64,000 nucleotides of DNA from Flavobacterium tagetis (GCF_016735615.1 NZ_JAERSF010000002.1:992001-1056000); one strand, 5' to 3'; positions 35,865 to 45,503 are shown, numbered from the stretch's first letter. The notes: generated by a model from the letters alone, not told the origin. Made by a program: numbers and translations.

Positions 35865-37850
35865 ATGAATAAAGATTACCCCATTCCAGAAAACGAACTG
35901 CAGCGTTTAGCAGCCCTAAAACGCTATAATATTCTTGACACACTTCCTGATGATGCTTTTGACGATGCAACAAGGCTTGTTTCTTATATCTGTGGTGTCC
36001 CAATTGCCCATATTTCTTTTATCGATGAGGATAGGCAATGGTTTAAATCTGAAATAGGAATAGGTGTTTCCGAAGTGCCGCGTGAAATCACTTTCTGTAA
36101 TTACACTATTTTGGACACTGAAATTGTAGAAATCAATGACACTCATGTAAATGAAAGATTTAAAGACGATCCTAATGTAACAGGCGGATTTAACGTTAGA
36201 TTCTATGCGGGTGTACCCCTTACAACACCAGATGGTTACAATATAGGAACTCTTTGCGCTATTGATCATGAAGTTAAGGAACTGAATGAAAACCAACGTA
36301 ATGCGCTTTCTATTATAGCCAAACACGTTATTGCACAGCTGGAATTAGGCACAAAAAACAATCAGTTGTATGCCCAGCGAAAAATTGCCGAGCGGGCTAT
36401 TTTGGCTAGAGACAGTTTTTTGGCCAATATGAGCCATGAAATCAGAACTCCTTTAAATGCTATTGTTGGTTTTACAGATCTGCTTGCACAGACTGAACTA
36501 GACGAAACACAGCGTGATTATATTGAAAGTGTTCAGATTGCTGGAGAAAGATTGCTTTTGATCGTAAATGATATTTTGGATCTTTCTAAAATTGAATCGG
36601 GTAATTTAACAATCGAATCCAACCCATTTAATTTAAAGAAAACGCTTAAGCATATTTATAATCTGCTAAAAGTAAAAGTAAAGAGCGATGTCGATTTTAA
36701 TCTCTTTCTGGATGCTGAAATGCCAGATATGGTTGTGGGCGATCAGGGAAGATTGAGCCAGATTTTGGTAAATCTTATCGGCAATGCGCTTAAATTTACG
36801 ACAGAAGGAGAAGTTATTGTTTCTGTAAAAAAAATAGAAGAAACAGAAGACAGTTATTCCCTTAAATTTTCGGTTAAAGATACCGGAATCGGAATCCCAA
36901 AAGATAAGCTTGAAACTATTTTTGAACGTTTTACTCAAGGAGAAGAAAGTACAACGCGAACATTTGGCGGTACTGGGCTTGGACTTAATATTGTAAAACA
37001 GCTGGTTGAACTGCAGAAAGGAGAAGTTCATGTAAAAAGTACTTTAAACCGCGGTTCGGAGTTTTATGTAATTATCTCATATCAAAAAACAAATTTTGAA
37101 GAAACTGTAGTAAAAACCGTTTCTAAAAATGATTTAGGACACCTTAAAATATTGCTTTGCGAAGACAATGTTTTAAACCAAAAGCTGGCAAAAAGCGTAA
37201 TTAATAATTTTGGCTTTGATTTGGATATTGCAAGCAATGGAGAAGAAGGCATTGAACTTTTGTCTCAAAACGAATATGATTTGGTTTTAATGGATTTGCA
37301 AATGCCTGTTAAAGATGGCTACCAAACTACAGAATACATTCGTAATGAGATGAACTCTACTATTCCGATAGTGGCCATGACAGCACATTCGCTGGTAGGA
37401 GAGCAGGAGCGCTGCTATCAGTCAGGTATGAATGCTTATGTTCCTAAGCCTTTTAAACAGTCTGTTCTTTTAAAAGCGATAAAAACGGTAATGACCCCAG
37501 GCAGTGATGCATATCATAGGAGAATTATTGATATGTCTTTTTTGGATGAAATGTCTGGCGGCGATCCCGAATTTAAGAAAGATATGATTGCTCTTTTTAT
37601 TGAAAAAATTCCAAATCAGGCGACGCTCTTAGAAGAAGCATTTAAGAATACCGATTATGAAAACGTAAAAAAACTGGCACACAACATGAAATCAAGCATG
37701 GACATTTTTATGCTCCAAGATTTAAGCAATTGTCTGTCGATTATCGAAGGAGAAGCGTCATCTGGCGAATTTACTGCTGAAACATTAGATAAAGTAAATA
37801 TTTTCAGCTGCGGAATAGAAGAGGTCGTTAAAATTTTAAAAGAGCTATGA
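35865..37850 (+). CDS. GAF-domain hybrid histidine kinase with receiver and HPt
   Basis: 661 residues, no membrane segments. The GAF domain (~20-165) includes EVPREITFCNYTILD and FYAGVPLTTPDGYNIGTLCAID. HisKA has phospho-acceptor His191 in FLANMSHEIRTPLNAI. The HATPase (~300-415) has NLIGNALKFT, DTGIGIPKDKLETIF and GGTGLGLNIVKQL. The receiver (~425-545) has Asp477 in LVLMDLQMP. A C-terminal HPt domain has His606 in KKLAHNMKSSM. The single protein thus carries a full phosphorelay, which can hand the phosphate to another receiver. The stand-alone receiver that follows after 75 bases is the obvious partner. It heads the cluster that includes the TPR barrel and the GT2 synthase. Confidence 0.93.
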   Translation: MNKDYPIPENELQRLAALKRYNILDTLPDDAFDDATRLVSYICGVPIAHISFIDEDRQWFKSEIGIGVSEVPREITFCNYTILDTEIVEINDTHVNERFKDDPNVTGGFNVRFYAGVPLTTPDGYNIGTLCAIDHEVKELNENQRNALSIIAKHVIAQLELGTKNNQLYAQRKIAERAILARDSFLANMSHEIRTPLNAIVGFTDLLAQTELDETQRDYIESVQIAGERLLLIVNDILDLSKIESGNLTIESNPFNLKKTLKHIYNLLKVKVKSDVDFNLFLDAEMPDMVVGDQGRLSQILVNLIGNALKFTTEGEVIVSVKKIEETEDSYSLKFSVKDTGIGIPKDKLETIFERFTQGEESTTRTFGGTGLGLNIVKQLVELQKGEVHVKSTLNRGSEFYVIISYQKTNFEETVVKTVSKNDLGHLKILLCEDNVLNQKLAKSVINNFGFDLDIASNGEEGIELLSQNEYDLVLMDLQMPVKDGYQTTEYIRNEMNSTIPIVAMTAHSLVGEQERCYQSGMNAYVPKPFKQSVLLKAIKTVMTPGSDAYHRRIIDMSFLDEMSGGDPEFKKDMIALFIEKIPNQATLLEEAFKNTDYENVKKLAHNMKSSMDIFMLQDLSNCLSIIEGEASSGEFTAETLDKVNIFSCGIEEVVKILKEL

Positions 37851-37925
37851 TATAAGGGAAATATACAGTAGCTTTATAGTAATGATGAAATAAATTAGTT
37901 TGTCCCAAAGAGAAAAAATTAAAAA

Positions 37926-38291
37926 ATGAGAATTATTGTAGCCGAAGATAATGATATCCTACGCAAATCGTTATCTTTTTTCTTAGAATCTAAAGGATTT
38001 AGTGTTGACCAGTTTTCTGACGGTAAAGAGGCGCTTGATGCGATCGAAAAAGAAAACTATGATTTGATATTGACCGATATAAACATGCCGGGAGTCAGCG
38101 GGATGGAAATTACCCAACACGTTAGAGAGAACCTTAAATCTGATATTCCTGTCATTATACTGACTTCTTCGGGAGTTGAGCAGACTGAGCTTGACTCTTT
38201 TGATATTGGAGCAAACGAATTTATTGCCAAGCCAGTAAGTCCGGCCGTACTTTTAGTGAGAATTAATAAACTGCTAAAAACCCGAATCTAA
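37926..38291 (+). CDS. Single-domain response regulator (CheY-like)
   Basis: 121 residues, receiver only. The acidic pair EDN lies at 7-9 and phospho-acceptor Asp51 in LILTDINMPG. T79/S-like ILTSSG and K102-type FIAKPVSP complete the active site. There is no output domain, so it must act by protein contact, for example on the polysaccharide machinery encoded next. Its stop overlaps the start of the TPR-barrel gene by one base (taATG), indicating coupling. The hybrid kinase with HPt upstream is the likely phosphodonor. Confidence 0.92.
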   Translation: MRIIVAEDNDILRKSLSFFLESKGFSVDQFSDGKEALDAIEKENYDLILTDINMPGVSGMEITQHVRENLKSDIPVIILTSSGVEQTELDSFDIGANEFIAKPVSPAVLLVRINKLLKTRI

Positions 38292-39505
38292 TGAAGTTTG
38301 TATATTATTCTATTTTCCTGCTTTTTATTTCCTCTATTGCAATTGGACAAGAAATCAACGTAGATGAAGCTTTGGCAAATGTTAAGCGCGAAGTCGAAAA
38401 AGGAAATTTCGATAAAGCCTTATCTATTATTGAGCCGTTGCGTGCCAAATATCCTGAAAACGAAGACATACAAACTTACACAGGACGCATTTACAGCTGG
38501 AAAAAAGACTATAAAACTGCTATAAAGATCTTGTCTCCAATGGCAGACAGAAACAATCCGAATCCAGAAGCTTTACAAGCGCTTACAAACGTTTATTTTT
38601 GGACAGAAGATTACGAAAAATGTATTTTGTATTGCGATAAATATCTTGCGATCGATCCAAAATCGGTTGAGATTTTGAAGATTAAAGCAACTTGTCTGGA
38701 GAAACTAAACCGCGATCAAGAAGCATTAGATTTAATAGATAAAGCATCTTATATCGATAACAGCACGCAAGCCTTTAGTGGAATACGCACGCTTATCGGA
38801 CGCAAAGCAAAAAATACAGTTTCAGCTTCTTACCTAAATATTTCGACTTCAGATCCAGGACAGCAACCATTTCATTACGGATATGTTGAGTATTCGCATA
38901 AATTCAGCAAATCGGCAATCGTAGGAAGGGCAAATATTGGAAATATCGGCAGCGAAACTCAAATGCTTTTTGAAACCGATTTTTATCAGACCTTTTCAAA
39001 CAAAAGCTACTTGTACGCAAACGCGGGTGTTTCTACAGGAGAAACTATATTTCCTGTTGCCAAAGCTGGTTTAGAATATTATTTTAAGCCACAAAAACAT
39101 TTTGATTTTTCGCTTGGAGGAAGATTCATGCATTTTGACACAGACGATATTACACTGCTTACAGGACAAGTAGCCTATAATGCCGGAATTTACAGTTTTG
39201 CTTATAGACCTTATTACGATATTTCGAACGAACTTTTTTCTCATGTTTTAAGCGTTCAGCGTGTAAATGAAGAAAAGGAACGCCTTATTAGATTAGAATT
39301 GCAATATGGAAATGTTCCTTATTTGTATCTCTACAATAATTTTACGCAGCCATTAAAAGCATATCGTGTCGGACTTCAATATCAGCATCGTTTTGGAGAT
39401 TCGTTTTTTGTGCGTCCGATTTTCCTTTACGAATATGAGGAATATATTCCTAGTGAATATAGAAACAAGTTTAATGTACAGCTAATTGTAACAAAACGTT
39501 TTTAG
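38291..39505 (+). CDS. TPR + YaiO-type outer-membrane beta-barrel protein
   Basis: 404 residues. A signal peptide ends IAIGQ. Three or four TPRs (~25-160: FDKALSIIEPLRAKYPENEDIQTYTGRIYSWKKDYKTAIKIL, YEKCILYCDKYLAIDPKSVEIL, NRDQEALDLIDKAS) are followed by a YaiO-family barrel (~175-404: HYGYVEYSHKFSKSAIVGRANIG, LEYYFKPQKHFDFSLGGRFMHF, final KFNVQLIVTKRF). Periplasmic TPRs fused to an outer-membrane barrel is the plan of PgaA and similar exopolysaccharide exporters. The next genes encode a membrane HEAT protein and a processive GT2 synthase. Export of the GT2 product is therefore the most likely role, by inference. Confidence 0.85.
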   Translation: MKFVYYSIFLLFISSIAIGQEINVDEALANVKREVEKGNFDKALSIIEPLRAKYPENEDIQTYTGRIYSWKKDYKTAIKILSPMADRNNPNPEALQALTNVYFWTEDYEKCILYCDKYLAIDPKSVEILKIKATCLEKLNRDQEALDLIDKASYIDNSTQAFSGIRTLIGRKAKNTVSASYLNISTSDPGQQPFHYGYVEYSHKFSKSAIVGRANIGNIGSETQMLFETDFYQTFSNKSYLYANAGVSTGETIFPVAKAGLEYYFKPQKHFDFSLGGRFMHFDTDDITLLTGQVAYNAGIYSFAYRPYYDISNELFSHVLSVQRVNEEKERLIRLELQYGNVPYLYLYNNFTQPLKAYRVGLQYQHRFGDSFFVRPIFLYEYEEYIPSEYRNKFNVQLIVTKRF

Positions 39506-39506
39506 G

Positions 39507-40328
39507 ATGATAGAATTCTGGGAACTATATAAAAACGGCCAATGGGAAGTACCTTTTCTTACGTTCTCCATTTATCTGTTTGTAGCGGCCTCACTTATTC
39601 TATATCTTATTATTGTTGCTAGCAGAAACGGTAAAATCAAAAAAGAACGCCTTACCAAAGAATACAGTGTAGTGATAGACAAAATAATGTCAGATGTCGT
39701 TTTTGAAGAAATTCCTTTTACCGAAGTAAAAAAAGACAAAAACTTTCTAGTTCTTTTTGATACTTCTTTCTTTAGAGAAGTTTTGACAGATTCGCTTATC
39801 AATCTGCATAAAAATTATGAGGGTGTTTATGCTCAAAAATTAGAGCAGTTTTATAAAGATTCTGGATTGATAAAAGATTCATTTAAAAAACTCAAAAGCC
39901 TAAAATGGGAAGTAAAGTGTAAAGGAATCACCGAATTATCAGAATTTAACATCAAAGAAGCATTCGATCAGATTATTGTTTATTCTAAAGCCAGAAAAAA
40001 GACTTTAAAAATTGTGGCAATAAATGCAGCAATTAAACTTGAAGGAACCGAAAGCATAAAGTATTTAGTAGAACATTCAGATCCTATTGACGATTGGATG
40101 CAACTGAATATTATTGGCGCTTTCAAAAAACATGATATTGGCGATACAGAAGGAATTGAGCATTTGTTGGAATCTCAAAATATGACGGTGGTTACACTTG
40201 GATTAAAACTGATAAAAGAGCTTAAATTGTCTCAGAAAGTTCCTCATGTGGCGCAATTGGCAGCTCAGACAACCAACACTATTATTAAGTATGAAGCGCA
40301 AAGTATTTTGCAGACCTTAACAGCATAA
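39507..40328 (+). CDS. Membrane-anchored HEAT-repeat protein
   Basis: 273 residues. A single N-terminal transmembrane helix (~18-40: FLTFSIYLFVAASLILYLIIVAS) is followed by a cytoplasmic part of paired helices. Typical repeats are LKSLKWEVKCKGITELSEFNIKEAFDQIIVYSKARKKTLKIVAINAAIKLEGTESIKYLVEHSD and WMQLNIIGAFKKHDIGDTEGIEHLLES. HEAT repeats bind proteins. Sandwiched between the barrel (1 base gap) and the synthase (12 base gap), it probably scaffolds or regulates the polysaccharide synthase, perhaps as the target of the CheY-like receiver. This is inference from context; no enzymatic motif is present. Confidence 0.75.
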   Translation: MIEFWELYKNGQWEVPFLTFSIYLFVAASLILYLIIVASRNGKIKKERLTKEYSVVIDKIMSDVVFEEIPFTEVKKDKNFLVLFDTSFFREVLTDSLINLHKNYEGVYAQKLEQFYKDSGLIKDSFKKLKSLKWEVKCKGITELSEFNIKEAFDQIIVYSKARKKTLKIVAINAAIKLEGTESIKYLVEHSDPIDDWMQLNIIGAFKKHDIGDTEGIEHLLESQNMTVVTLGLKLIKELKLSQKVPHVAQLAAQTTNTIIKYEAQSILQTLTA

Positions 40329-40340
40329 TATTATAAGAAA

Positions 40341-41771
40341 ATGACTTTTTTTAATACAGAAATAACGTGGTTTTTGGATGTATATATACTCCTGATTCTT
40401 GGTTACGCCATACTAATCATGTCTTCTTATTTAATATTGGCTTATCTTTCTACAAAAGAGCTTAGAAAATATCTTAAGCGAAACAGTTTTGTTGATTATG
40501 ATGTATTGTTAACCAGCGAATTTGCACCTAAACTTTCGCTCATCGCACCTGCGTATAACGAAGGTCTTACGATCGAAGAAAATGTAAAATCGTTGCTTTC
40601 GCTGAATTACAACAATTATCAGGTAATTGTGGTCAATGATGGAAGCAAAGACAATTCGATGGAAATCTTAACCAAAACCTACGATTTGGTTTTGACCGAT
40701 TTGGAATTTCATCCGAAAATTGAAACCAAAAAAATCAGAGGAATTTATACTTCAAGAAATGCAGCTTTTAAAAAACTGATTGTTGTCGATAAAGAAAATG
40801 GAGGTAAAGCCGATGCCTTAAATGTCGGACTTAATATTGCCCAAAACCCTTATGTGGTTTGTATAGATGTCGATTGTATCTTAGATAAAGATTCGCTTTT
40901 AAAACTCGCAAAACCATTTTTAGAATCGTACGGAAAACGCATTATTGCAACTGGAGGTGTGGTGCGAATTGCCAACCAATGTGTGATTAAAAACGGACGC
41001 TTGGTTGAAGTGAATGTTCCAGATGTGATGCTGTCGAGAATTCAGGTTTTAGAATACTTAAGAGCTTTTCTTTTAGGAAGAATGGCGTGGGGAAAACTAG
41101 ACGGATTACTGCTGATAAGCGGTGCATTTGGGGCTTTTGACAAAGAAATAGCCATACTTTCTGGCGGTTACAGCACCAAAACGGTCGGAGAAGATATGGA
41201 ACTGATAGTAAGAATGCGCCGTTATATGTTGGATAATAAACTGTCTTATTCAGTAAGTTACATTCCAGACCCACTTTGTTGGACCGAAGCGCCTGAAGAT
41301 TTCAAAATATTCAAAAAACAGCGCTCCCGCTGGATGAGAGGAACAATAGAAACTTTGAGCATTCACCGCAGAATGTTTTTAAATCCGAAATATAAACTGC
41401 TAGGAATGTTGAGCGTGCCATATTGGACCTTATTTGAATTTCTAGCGCCTGCAATAGAATTTATTGGTTTGGTCATTACTGCTGTATTTATACTATTTGG
41501 TCTTTTAAACTGGCATTTTTTCTTTTTACTGCTGCTTTTTGTGTATACCTTTGCAGTGTTGTTTTCGGTGATTGCATTGTACAGCGAAGAGAAAACCTAT
41601 CACAAATATCCAAAACAAGCTGATTTTTTTAAATTACTAATGGCGGCTTTTATTGAACCGTTTTACTTTCATCCGCTTACCGTTTATGCAGCGTTAATTG
41701 GTTATAAAGAAAAAATGATGGGAACCAAAGGCTGGGGCGAAATGACAAGAAAAGGATTTACCAAGAAATAG
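40341..41771 (+). CDS. Processive family 2 glycosyltransferase (polysaccharide synthase, PgaC/BcsA-type)
   Basis: 476 residues. A transmembrane helix at ~10-36 precedes a cytoplasmic GT-A domain. VVNDGS (98-102) binds UDP, DVDC (176-179) is the metal-binding DxD, TVGED (281-285) supplies the catalytic base, and QRSRW (327-331) is the QxxRW motif of processive synthases. Two or more C-terminal helices (~365-425) form the translocation pore. Family members make beta-linked polymers such as poly-N-acetylglucosamine, cellulose or hyaluronan. There is no PilZ domain, so no direct c-di-GMP control is visible. No deacetylase or hydrolase gene is adjacent. The sugar cannot be assigned from sequence; a PgaC-like product is the best guess. 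Confidence 0.9.
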   Translation: MTFFNTEITWFLDVYILLILGYAILIMSSYLILAYLSTKELRKYLKRNSFVDYDVLLTSEFAPKLSLIAPAYNEGLTIEENVKSLLSLNYNNYQVIVVNDGSKDNSMEILTKTYDLVLTDLEFHPKIETKKIRGIYTSRNAAFKKLIVVDKENGGKADALNVGLNIAQNPYVVCIDVDCILDKDSLLKLAKPFLESYGKRIIATGGVVRIANQCVIKNGRLVEVNVPDVMLSRIQVLEYLRAFLLGRMAWGKLDGLLLISGAFGAFDKEIAILSGGYSTKTVGEDMELIVRMRRYMLDNKLSYSVSYIPDPLCWTEAPEDFKIFKKQRSRWMRGTIETLSIHRRMFLNPKYKLLGMLSVPYWTLFEFLAPAIEFIGLVITAVFILFGLLNWHFFFLLLLFVYTFAVLFSVIALYSEEKTYHKYPKQADFFKLLMAAFIEPFYFHPLTVYAALIGYKEKMMGTKGWGEMTRKGFTKK

Positions 41772-41776
41772 TGGAG

Positions 41777-42406
41777 ATGACGAAGAAGATTTTAATAGTA
41801 GATGATCATTTGGTAGTGCGTAATGGAGTTGCCATGATTTTGGAACGGCAATTTGAAGATGTTGCCATTTCGAATGCCGAAAATTTCTTTGAAGCGATCA
41901 CACTTTTAAAAAATCTTCCTTTTGACTTAGTGATTTTAGACATTAATATTCCTGGTGGAAAAAATACAGATATGATAACCGATATCAGAGCCATTCAGTC
42001 CGATGTCAAAATATTGGTTTTCTCTGCTCACGAAGAAGAACAATATGCATTAAAATACCTTTCTTCTGGCGCAAACGGTTATGTAGACAAACTGTGTAGC
42101 GAAGAAAAAATCATGTTTGCCATTACTTCAATTTTCGAATCGGGAACCTATATTTCGTCTGAACTGGTAAGTAAATTGGTAAATGTTCAGACTAACAAAA
42201 AGACTTTAAATCCGTTGGAAAGCTTATCCAAAAGAGAACTTCAAATTGCAGATTTACTGGTTGAGGGAAATGGCAATTTAGAAATTTCAAACAAACTCAA
42301 TATTCATATGTCGACTGTGAGCACTTATAAAGCACGAGTTTTTGAGAAATTAAAAGTCAATAACTTGGTAGAACTCATTAATTTGTACAAAACTTTTAAA
42401 AGCTAG
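41777..42406 (+). CDS. NarL/LuxR-type response regulator
   Basis: 209 residues from the ATG at 41777; a GTG at 41771 overlapping the GT2 stop (taGTG) is an alternative start. The receiver has VDDH near the N-terminus, phospho-acceptor Asp in LVILDINIPGG (~residue 54), VFSAHEEEQYAL and GYVDKLCS. The C-terminal GerE/LuxR HTH is LSKRELQIADLLVEGNGNLEISNKLNIHMSTVSTYKARVFEKL. It ends the polysaccharide cluster. It converges with and overlaps by 4 bases the 3' end of the Reg_prop kinase, its likely partner. A DNA-binding output that controls the cluster is plausible. Confidence 0.9.
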   Translation: MTKKILIVDDHLVVRNGVAMILERQFEDVAISNAENFFEAITLLKNLPFDLVILDINIPGGKNTDMITDIRAIQSDVKILVFSAHEEEQYALKYLSSGANGYVDKLCSEEKIMFAITSIFESGTYISSELVSKLVNVQTNKKTLNPLESLSKRELQIADLLVEGNGNLEISNKLNIHMSTVSTYKARVFEKLKVNNLVELINLYKTFKS

Positions 42407-45400
42407 TTGTACTCAACCATAATCTCAATCGTAGTTCCTTTATCAATATCACTAATAATATTGATGTTTCCTTCAATTAGAATAAGAAGTTCAATAATCA
42501 TGTGAAGTCCGAGATGATAATTTTTTGAAATCGGATTTTTATAAAAATTGTGATAATAATCAATAAGCTCTTTGCTCATTCCTTTTCCATTATCAATAAT
42601 TTTTAAAGTTAGAATATTATTCTGAGTAGTGCATAATAGTGCAATTCTTCCGTTTTTGGTGTTTTTTATGGCATTATCAATCAAATTATGAATAATGATC
42701 GAAAGCGCTTTTTTGTTTGTTTTCACAAATAGAGCCTTAGGTACATTATTGATAATGACATTGTTTTCGGCTTCTGCAATCTTTTCAAAAATCTGAATAC
42801 TTTCTTCGATTAGTTCATATAAAGAATAACATTCATCTTCTAATTTTTTTCCTTCAATAAAAATAGAAGAGTACTTGATAAGATTTTCAACATACTCATA
42901 CAATTGAGAAGTTGATGTTTGCAAAGTTCCTAATTGCTGTTTGAGTTTTGGGTCTTCTTGTATCGTACTGTTTTCAAAAAGATGTTTTATAGAAGAAGAC
43001 AAGAATTTCAACGGACTTTTGATGTCGTGGCTCATGCTTTTAACCAACATTTCGTGTTGTTTAATTTCTTGTTTTAAGTTGTTCTCTGCTTTTTCTAGTT
43101 TTTTAACGGTGGAGGCTAATTTTTTTGTTTTTTTGGCGATTACTTTTTCCAATTGCATTCTTTTCATTCTTTGATAATACAATCTTATATGCCAAAGTGA
43201 AATTACAAAACCAGCGGTTAGAAAGCAGCAAAGAATTGCAAACCAGATGGTCTGATAAAATTTTGCAGGCACAACAAGAATTACAGTTTTGTAAGCATAA
43301 TTGGCATCAAAACCAGACAAACTTCTAAAAGTAAGTTTGTAAGTTCCTGGCGGCAGCGTAGTAAAAGATATCGATTTATCGGCTCTCAGCCTTTCCCAGC
43401 GATCACTGCCAATTTTGTCCATTCTCGCTTCGATAGTCAGGTTTTTAGGATTTCCATAGTAAGGATAAGAAACCACAAAACTGACTCTCTGAAAATTGTT
43501 TTTTAAGACGATAGTGTCTTTTGGCAAAAGTGTTTTCTGGTCCAAAACAACTCTGTCAATAAAAAGATCTTTGCTAGGCAATAAGGGAGATACTTTATCA
43601 GGATTGAAAAAAACAATTCCATTCATAGACGGAAAAGCGATATTGTTATTTTTAAGAAGATTGCCGCATGGCTGACATCCACCATTAAATTCATTAATCA
43701 GGAAACCGTCCGATCTATTATATTGATGATAGTATATTACCGTATTTTTATTTTTAGAATAGTTGAGCAATACTTTTCTTGAAACCTGAAAAAGCCCTTT
43801 GTTGGTTGATATCCAAAAAAAGCCATTTTTGTCTTCAATGATGCAATGCGATGTGTTAAGAGAATATTCTTCGTCTACAGGAAAAGAATGTAAAACATTA
43901 TTGGAATACAGATAAAAACCTTTTTCGTATGTAGTGAACCATAGTTTCTGCTGGCTGTCGATAAGAATACTTCTAATGCTTAATTTTTCTGTATTTTTTT
44001 TAAAGTGTATTTTTTGAGTTTTTAAATCGTATTCAAATAAACCTTGATCTCCACCCAAATAAAGCACATTTTTGAGCTGAACAATATAATTTATGTTCTT
44101 TTTAAAAACAGCTTTTAGCGTTATCTTTCCATTTTTTATAGCATACAATTTAGGTTTATGAAATTCATCTATACCCATAGAAACCCAAATAGTATTACTG
44201 TTATCCTTGAATATGGTTTTCGGATTTTGGTTAAAACGATAAGTAAGATGTTTTTTGTAGCCCGATTTTTTTAGATAACAAAGCACATTTAAACCTCGGC
44301 TGATCCATATATTTTTTTCATCGTCAAGAGCAATATTCAAGCGTTCCTCCAAAAAAACACTTTTAGGAAAAGGAATACTGTCAATAACCTTTTTGTCATT
44401 AATAACTAAACCTTCGGAAGTGACAATCGTACTATCGGTAAAAGCTTGTGCGGCATAATACACTTCGGCTCTTCCTGTATTTTTGGTTATCGATTTAAAA
44501 GCAGGAAAGGAAATGATGCACAATCCATTTGTACTGCTTCCCAAGTATAGGTTTTTATTTTTTTGATCGAAATAAATTGCAATAATATTGCTGGTTTCAA
44601 AATCTTTGTATTCTACAATTAATTGTGCTTTTAACTCGCCATTTTGATTTTTTAGCTGATATATTTTATTTTTTACGCAAAGAAAAATCTGCCCAGTAGT
44701 AATATTCCAAAATAGTTTGCGATTGTTTATTGATGCTGATATATTTAACTTTCCAGACGATGTACCTTTTTGCGAGAAAGAGTGATAGTTACCATTTTCT
44801 GTGAGGTAAAAGAGAGAATTGTTTAGAGCAAAAAAATTAAAAACATTATCATTTTTAAATGAAATTTTAGAAATGGTTTTCATTTTCGAATCGCATAATT
44901 CCACCATTTCATTATCTACGAAAAATATATTTCCAGTTGATAATTTAATATAATAAGGTTCATGTTGATTGATGGTATAGTTTGAAGGAAGCCCGTCGTG
45001 AAAAAAGAAACGTCTGCCGTTTCGGTCTAAACTAGAACGAGGAGCATTTCTTTTAAGTATTTGAACCTTGGCATTTCTAATAAAGACAAGTTCTTTTTTA
45101 CTCTCGTTATAACTTGTAAGACTATCTTTTTCTATACTTCCAAAAATATCAGTAAAACGATTGTGCTCTAGCGAGGTGTTTGAAGAATTGAAAACAAGAA
45201 AATTATTTCCGTCATAACGCACAATACCATTTTCAGTCGTCATCCATATAAAATTATGTTTGCCCTGAACGATTGCCTTTATGCTATTCTGCTGCAGTTC
45301 ATTATTATCCGCAGTGTACCATCTGGCCTTGTAGTTTTGTTGGCAGACCATTTTAGTTGTCATTAGCAGCAACAAAAAACAACCATAACGAAAAGAAACA

Positions 45401-45420
45401 AAAGCCGTCATTTTAGACAT
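42403..45420 (-). CDS. Reg_prop/Y_Y_Y two-component sensor histidine kinase
   Basis: 1005 residues from the ATG at 45420, chosen because it gives a compact signal peptide and lies just after a TAAGTTTG -7 box (45448-45441). The ATG at 45456 would start inside or before the promoter. A periplasmic pair of seven-bladed propellers with Reg_prop repeats (FIWMTTENGIVRYDG, LWFTTYEKGFYLY, FFWISTNKGLFQV) is followed by a Y_Y_Y domain (FTTLPPGTYKLTFRSLSGFD), a transmembrane helix (~760), a coiled coil, HisKA with His798 in KSMSHDIKSPLKFL, and HATPase (NLIDNAIKNT, DNGKGMSKE, LGLHMIIELL). Unlike HTCS hybrids there is no receiver or AraC domain. The convergent NarL-type regulator is the probable partner. 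The ligand may be the polysaccharide made nearby. Confidence 0.88.
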   Translation of the reverse strand: MSKMTAFVSFRYGCFLLLLMTTKMVCQQNYKARWYTADNNELQQNSIKAIVQGKHNFIWMTTENGIVRYDGNNFLVFNSSNTSLEHNRFTDIFGSIEKDSLTSYNESKKELVFIRNAKVQILKRNAPRSSLDRNGRRFFFHDGLPSNYTINQHEPYYIKLSTGNIFFVDNEMVELCDSKMKTISKISFKNDNVFNFFALNNSLFYLTENGNYHSFSQKGTSSGKLNISASINNRKLFWNITTGQIFLCVKNKIYQLKNQNGELKAQLIVEYKDFETSNIIAIYFDQKNKNLYLGSSTNGLCIISFPAFKSITKNTGRAEVYYAAQAFTDSTIVTSEGLVINDKKVIDSIPFPKSVFLEERLNIALDDEKNIWISRGLNVLCYLKKSGYKKHLTYRFNQNPKTIFKDNSNTIWVSMGIDEFHKPKLYAIKNGKITLKAVFKKNINYIVQLKNVLYLGGDQGLFEYDLKTQKIHFKKNTEKLSIRSILIDSQQKLWFTTYEKGFYLYSNNVLHSFPVDEEYSLNTSHCIIEDKNGFFWISTNKGLFQVSRKVLLNYSKNKNTVIYYHQYNRSDGFLINEFNGGCQPCGNLLKNNNIAFPSMNGIVFFNPDKVSPLLPSKDLFIDRVVLDQKTLLPKDTIVLKNNFQRVSFVVSYPYYGNPKNLTIEARMDKIGSDRWERLRADKSISFTTLPPGTYKLTFRSLSGFDANYAYKTVILVVPAKFYQTIWFAILCCFLTAGFVISLWHIRLYYQRMKRMQLEKVIAKKTKKLASTVKKLEKAENNLKQEIKQHEMLVKSMSHDIKSPLKFLSSSIKHLFENSTIQEDPKLKQQLGTLQTSTSQLYEYVENLIKYSSIFIEGKKLEDECYSLYELIEESIQIFEKIAEAENNVIINNVPKALFVKTNKKALSIIIHNLIDNAIKNTKNGRIALLCTTQNNILTLKIIDNGKGMSKELIDYYHNFYKNPISKNYHLGLHMIIELLILIEGNINIISDIDKGTTIEIMVEYN

Positions 45421-45485
45421 CGGACTAATTTTATATGATACAAACTTATAAAACATAAATCAGAAATTGCCGTTTGTAGTTTTAA

Positions 45486-45503
45486 ATCTACAACGATGTA
45501 GAT
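45486..45503. promoter_or_regulatory. Palindromic operator between divergent kinase and Rossmann-protein genes
   Basis: Perfect 7-bp arms ATCTACA (45486-45492) and TGTAGAT (45497-45503) around ACGA. A further TGTAG at 45475-45479 pairs with the CTACA at 45488-45492. On the plus side a TATATTTG -7 box (45547-45554) precedes the ATG at 45576. On the minus side TAAGTTTG (45448-45441) precedes the kinase. The site is well placed to control both. Confidence 0.5.
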
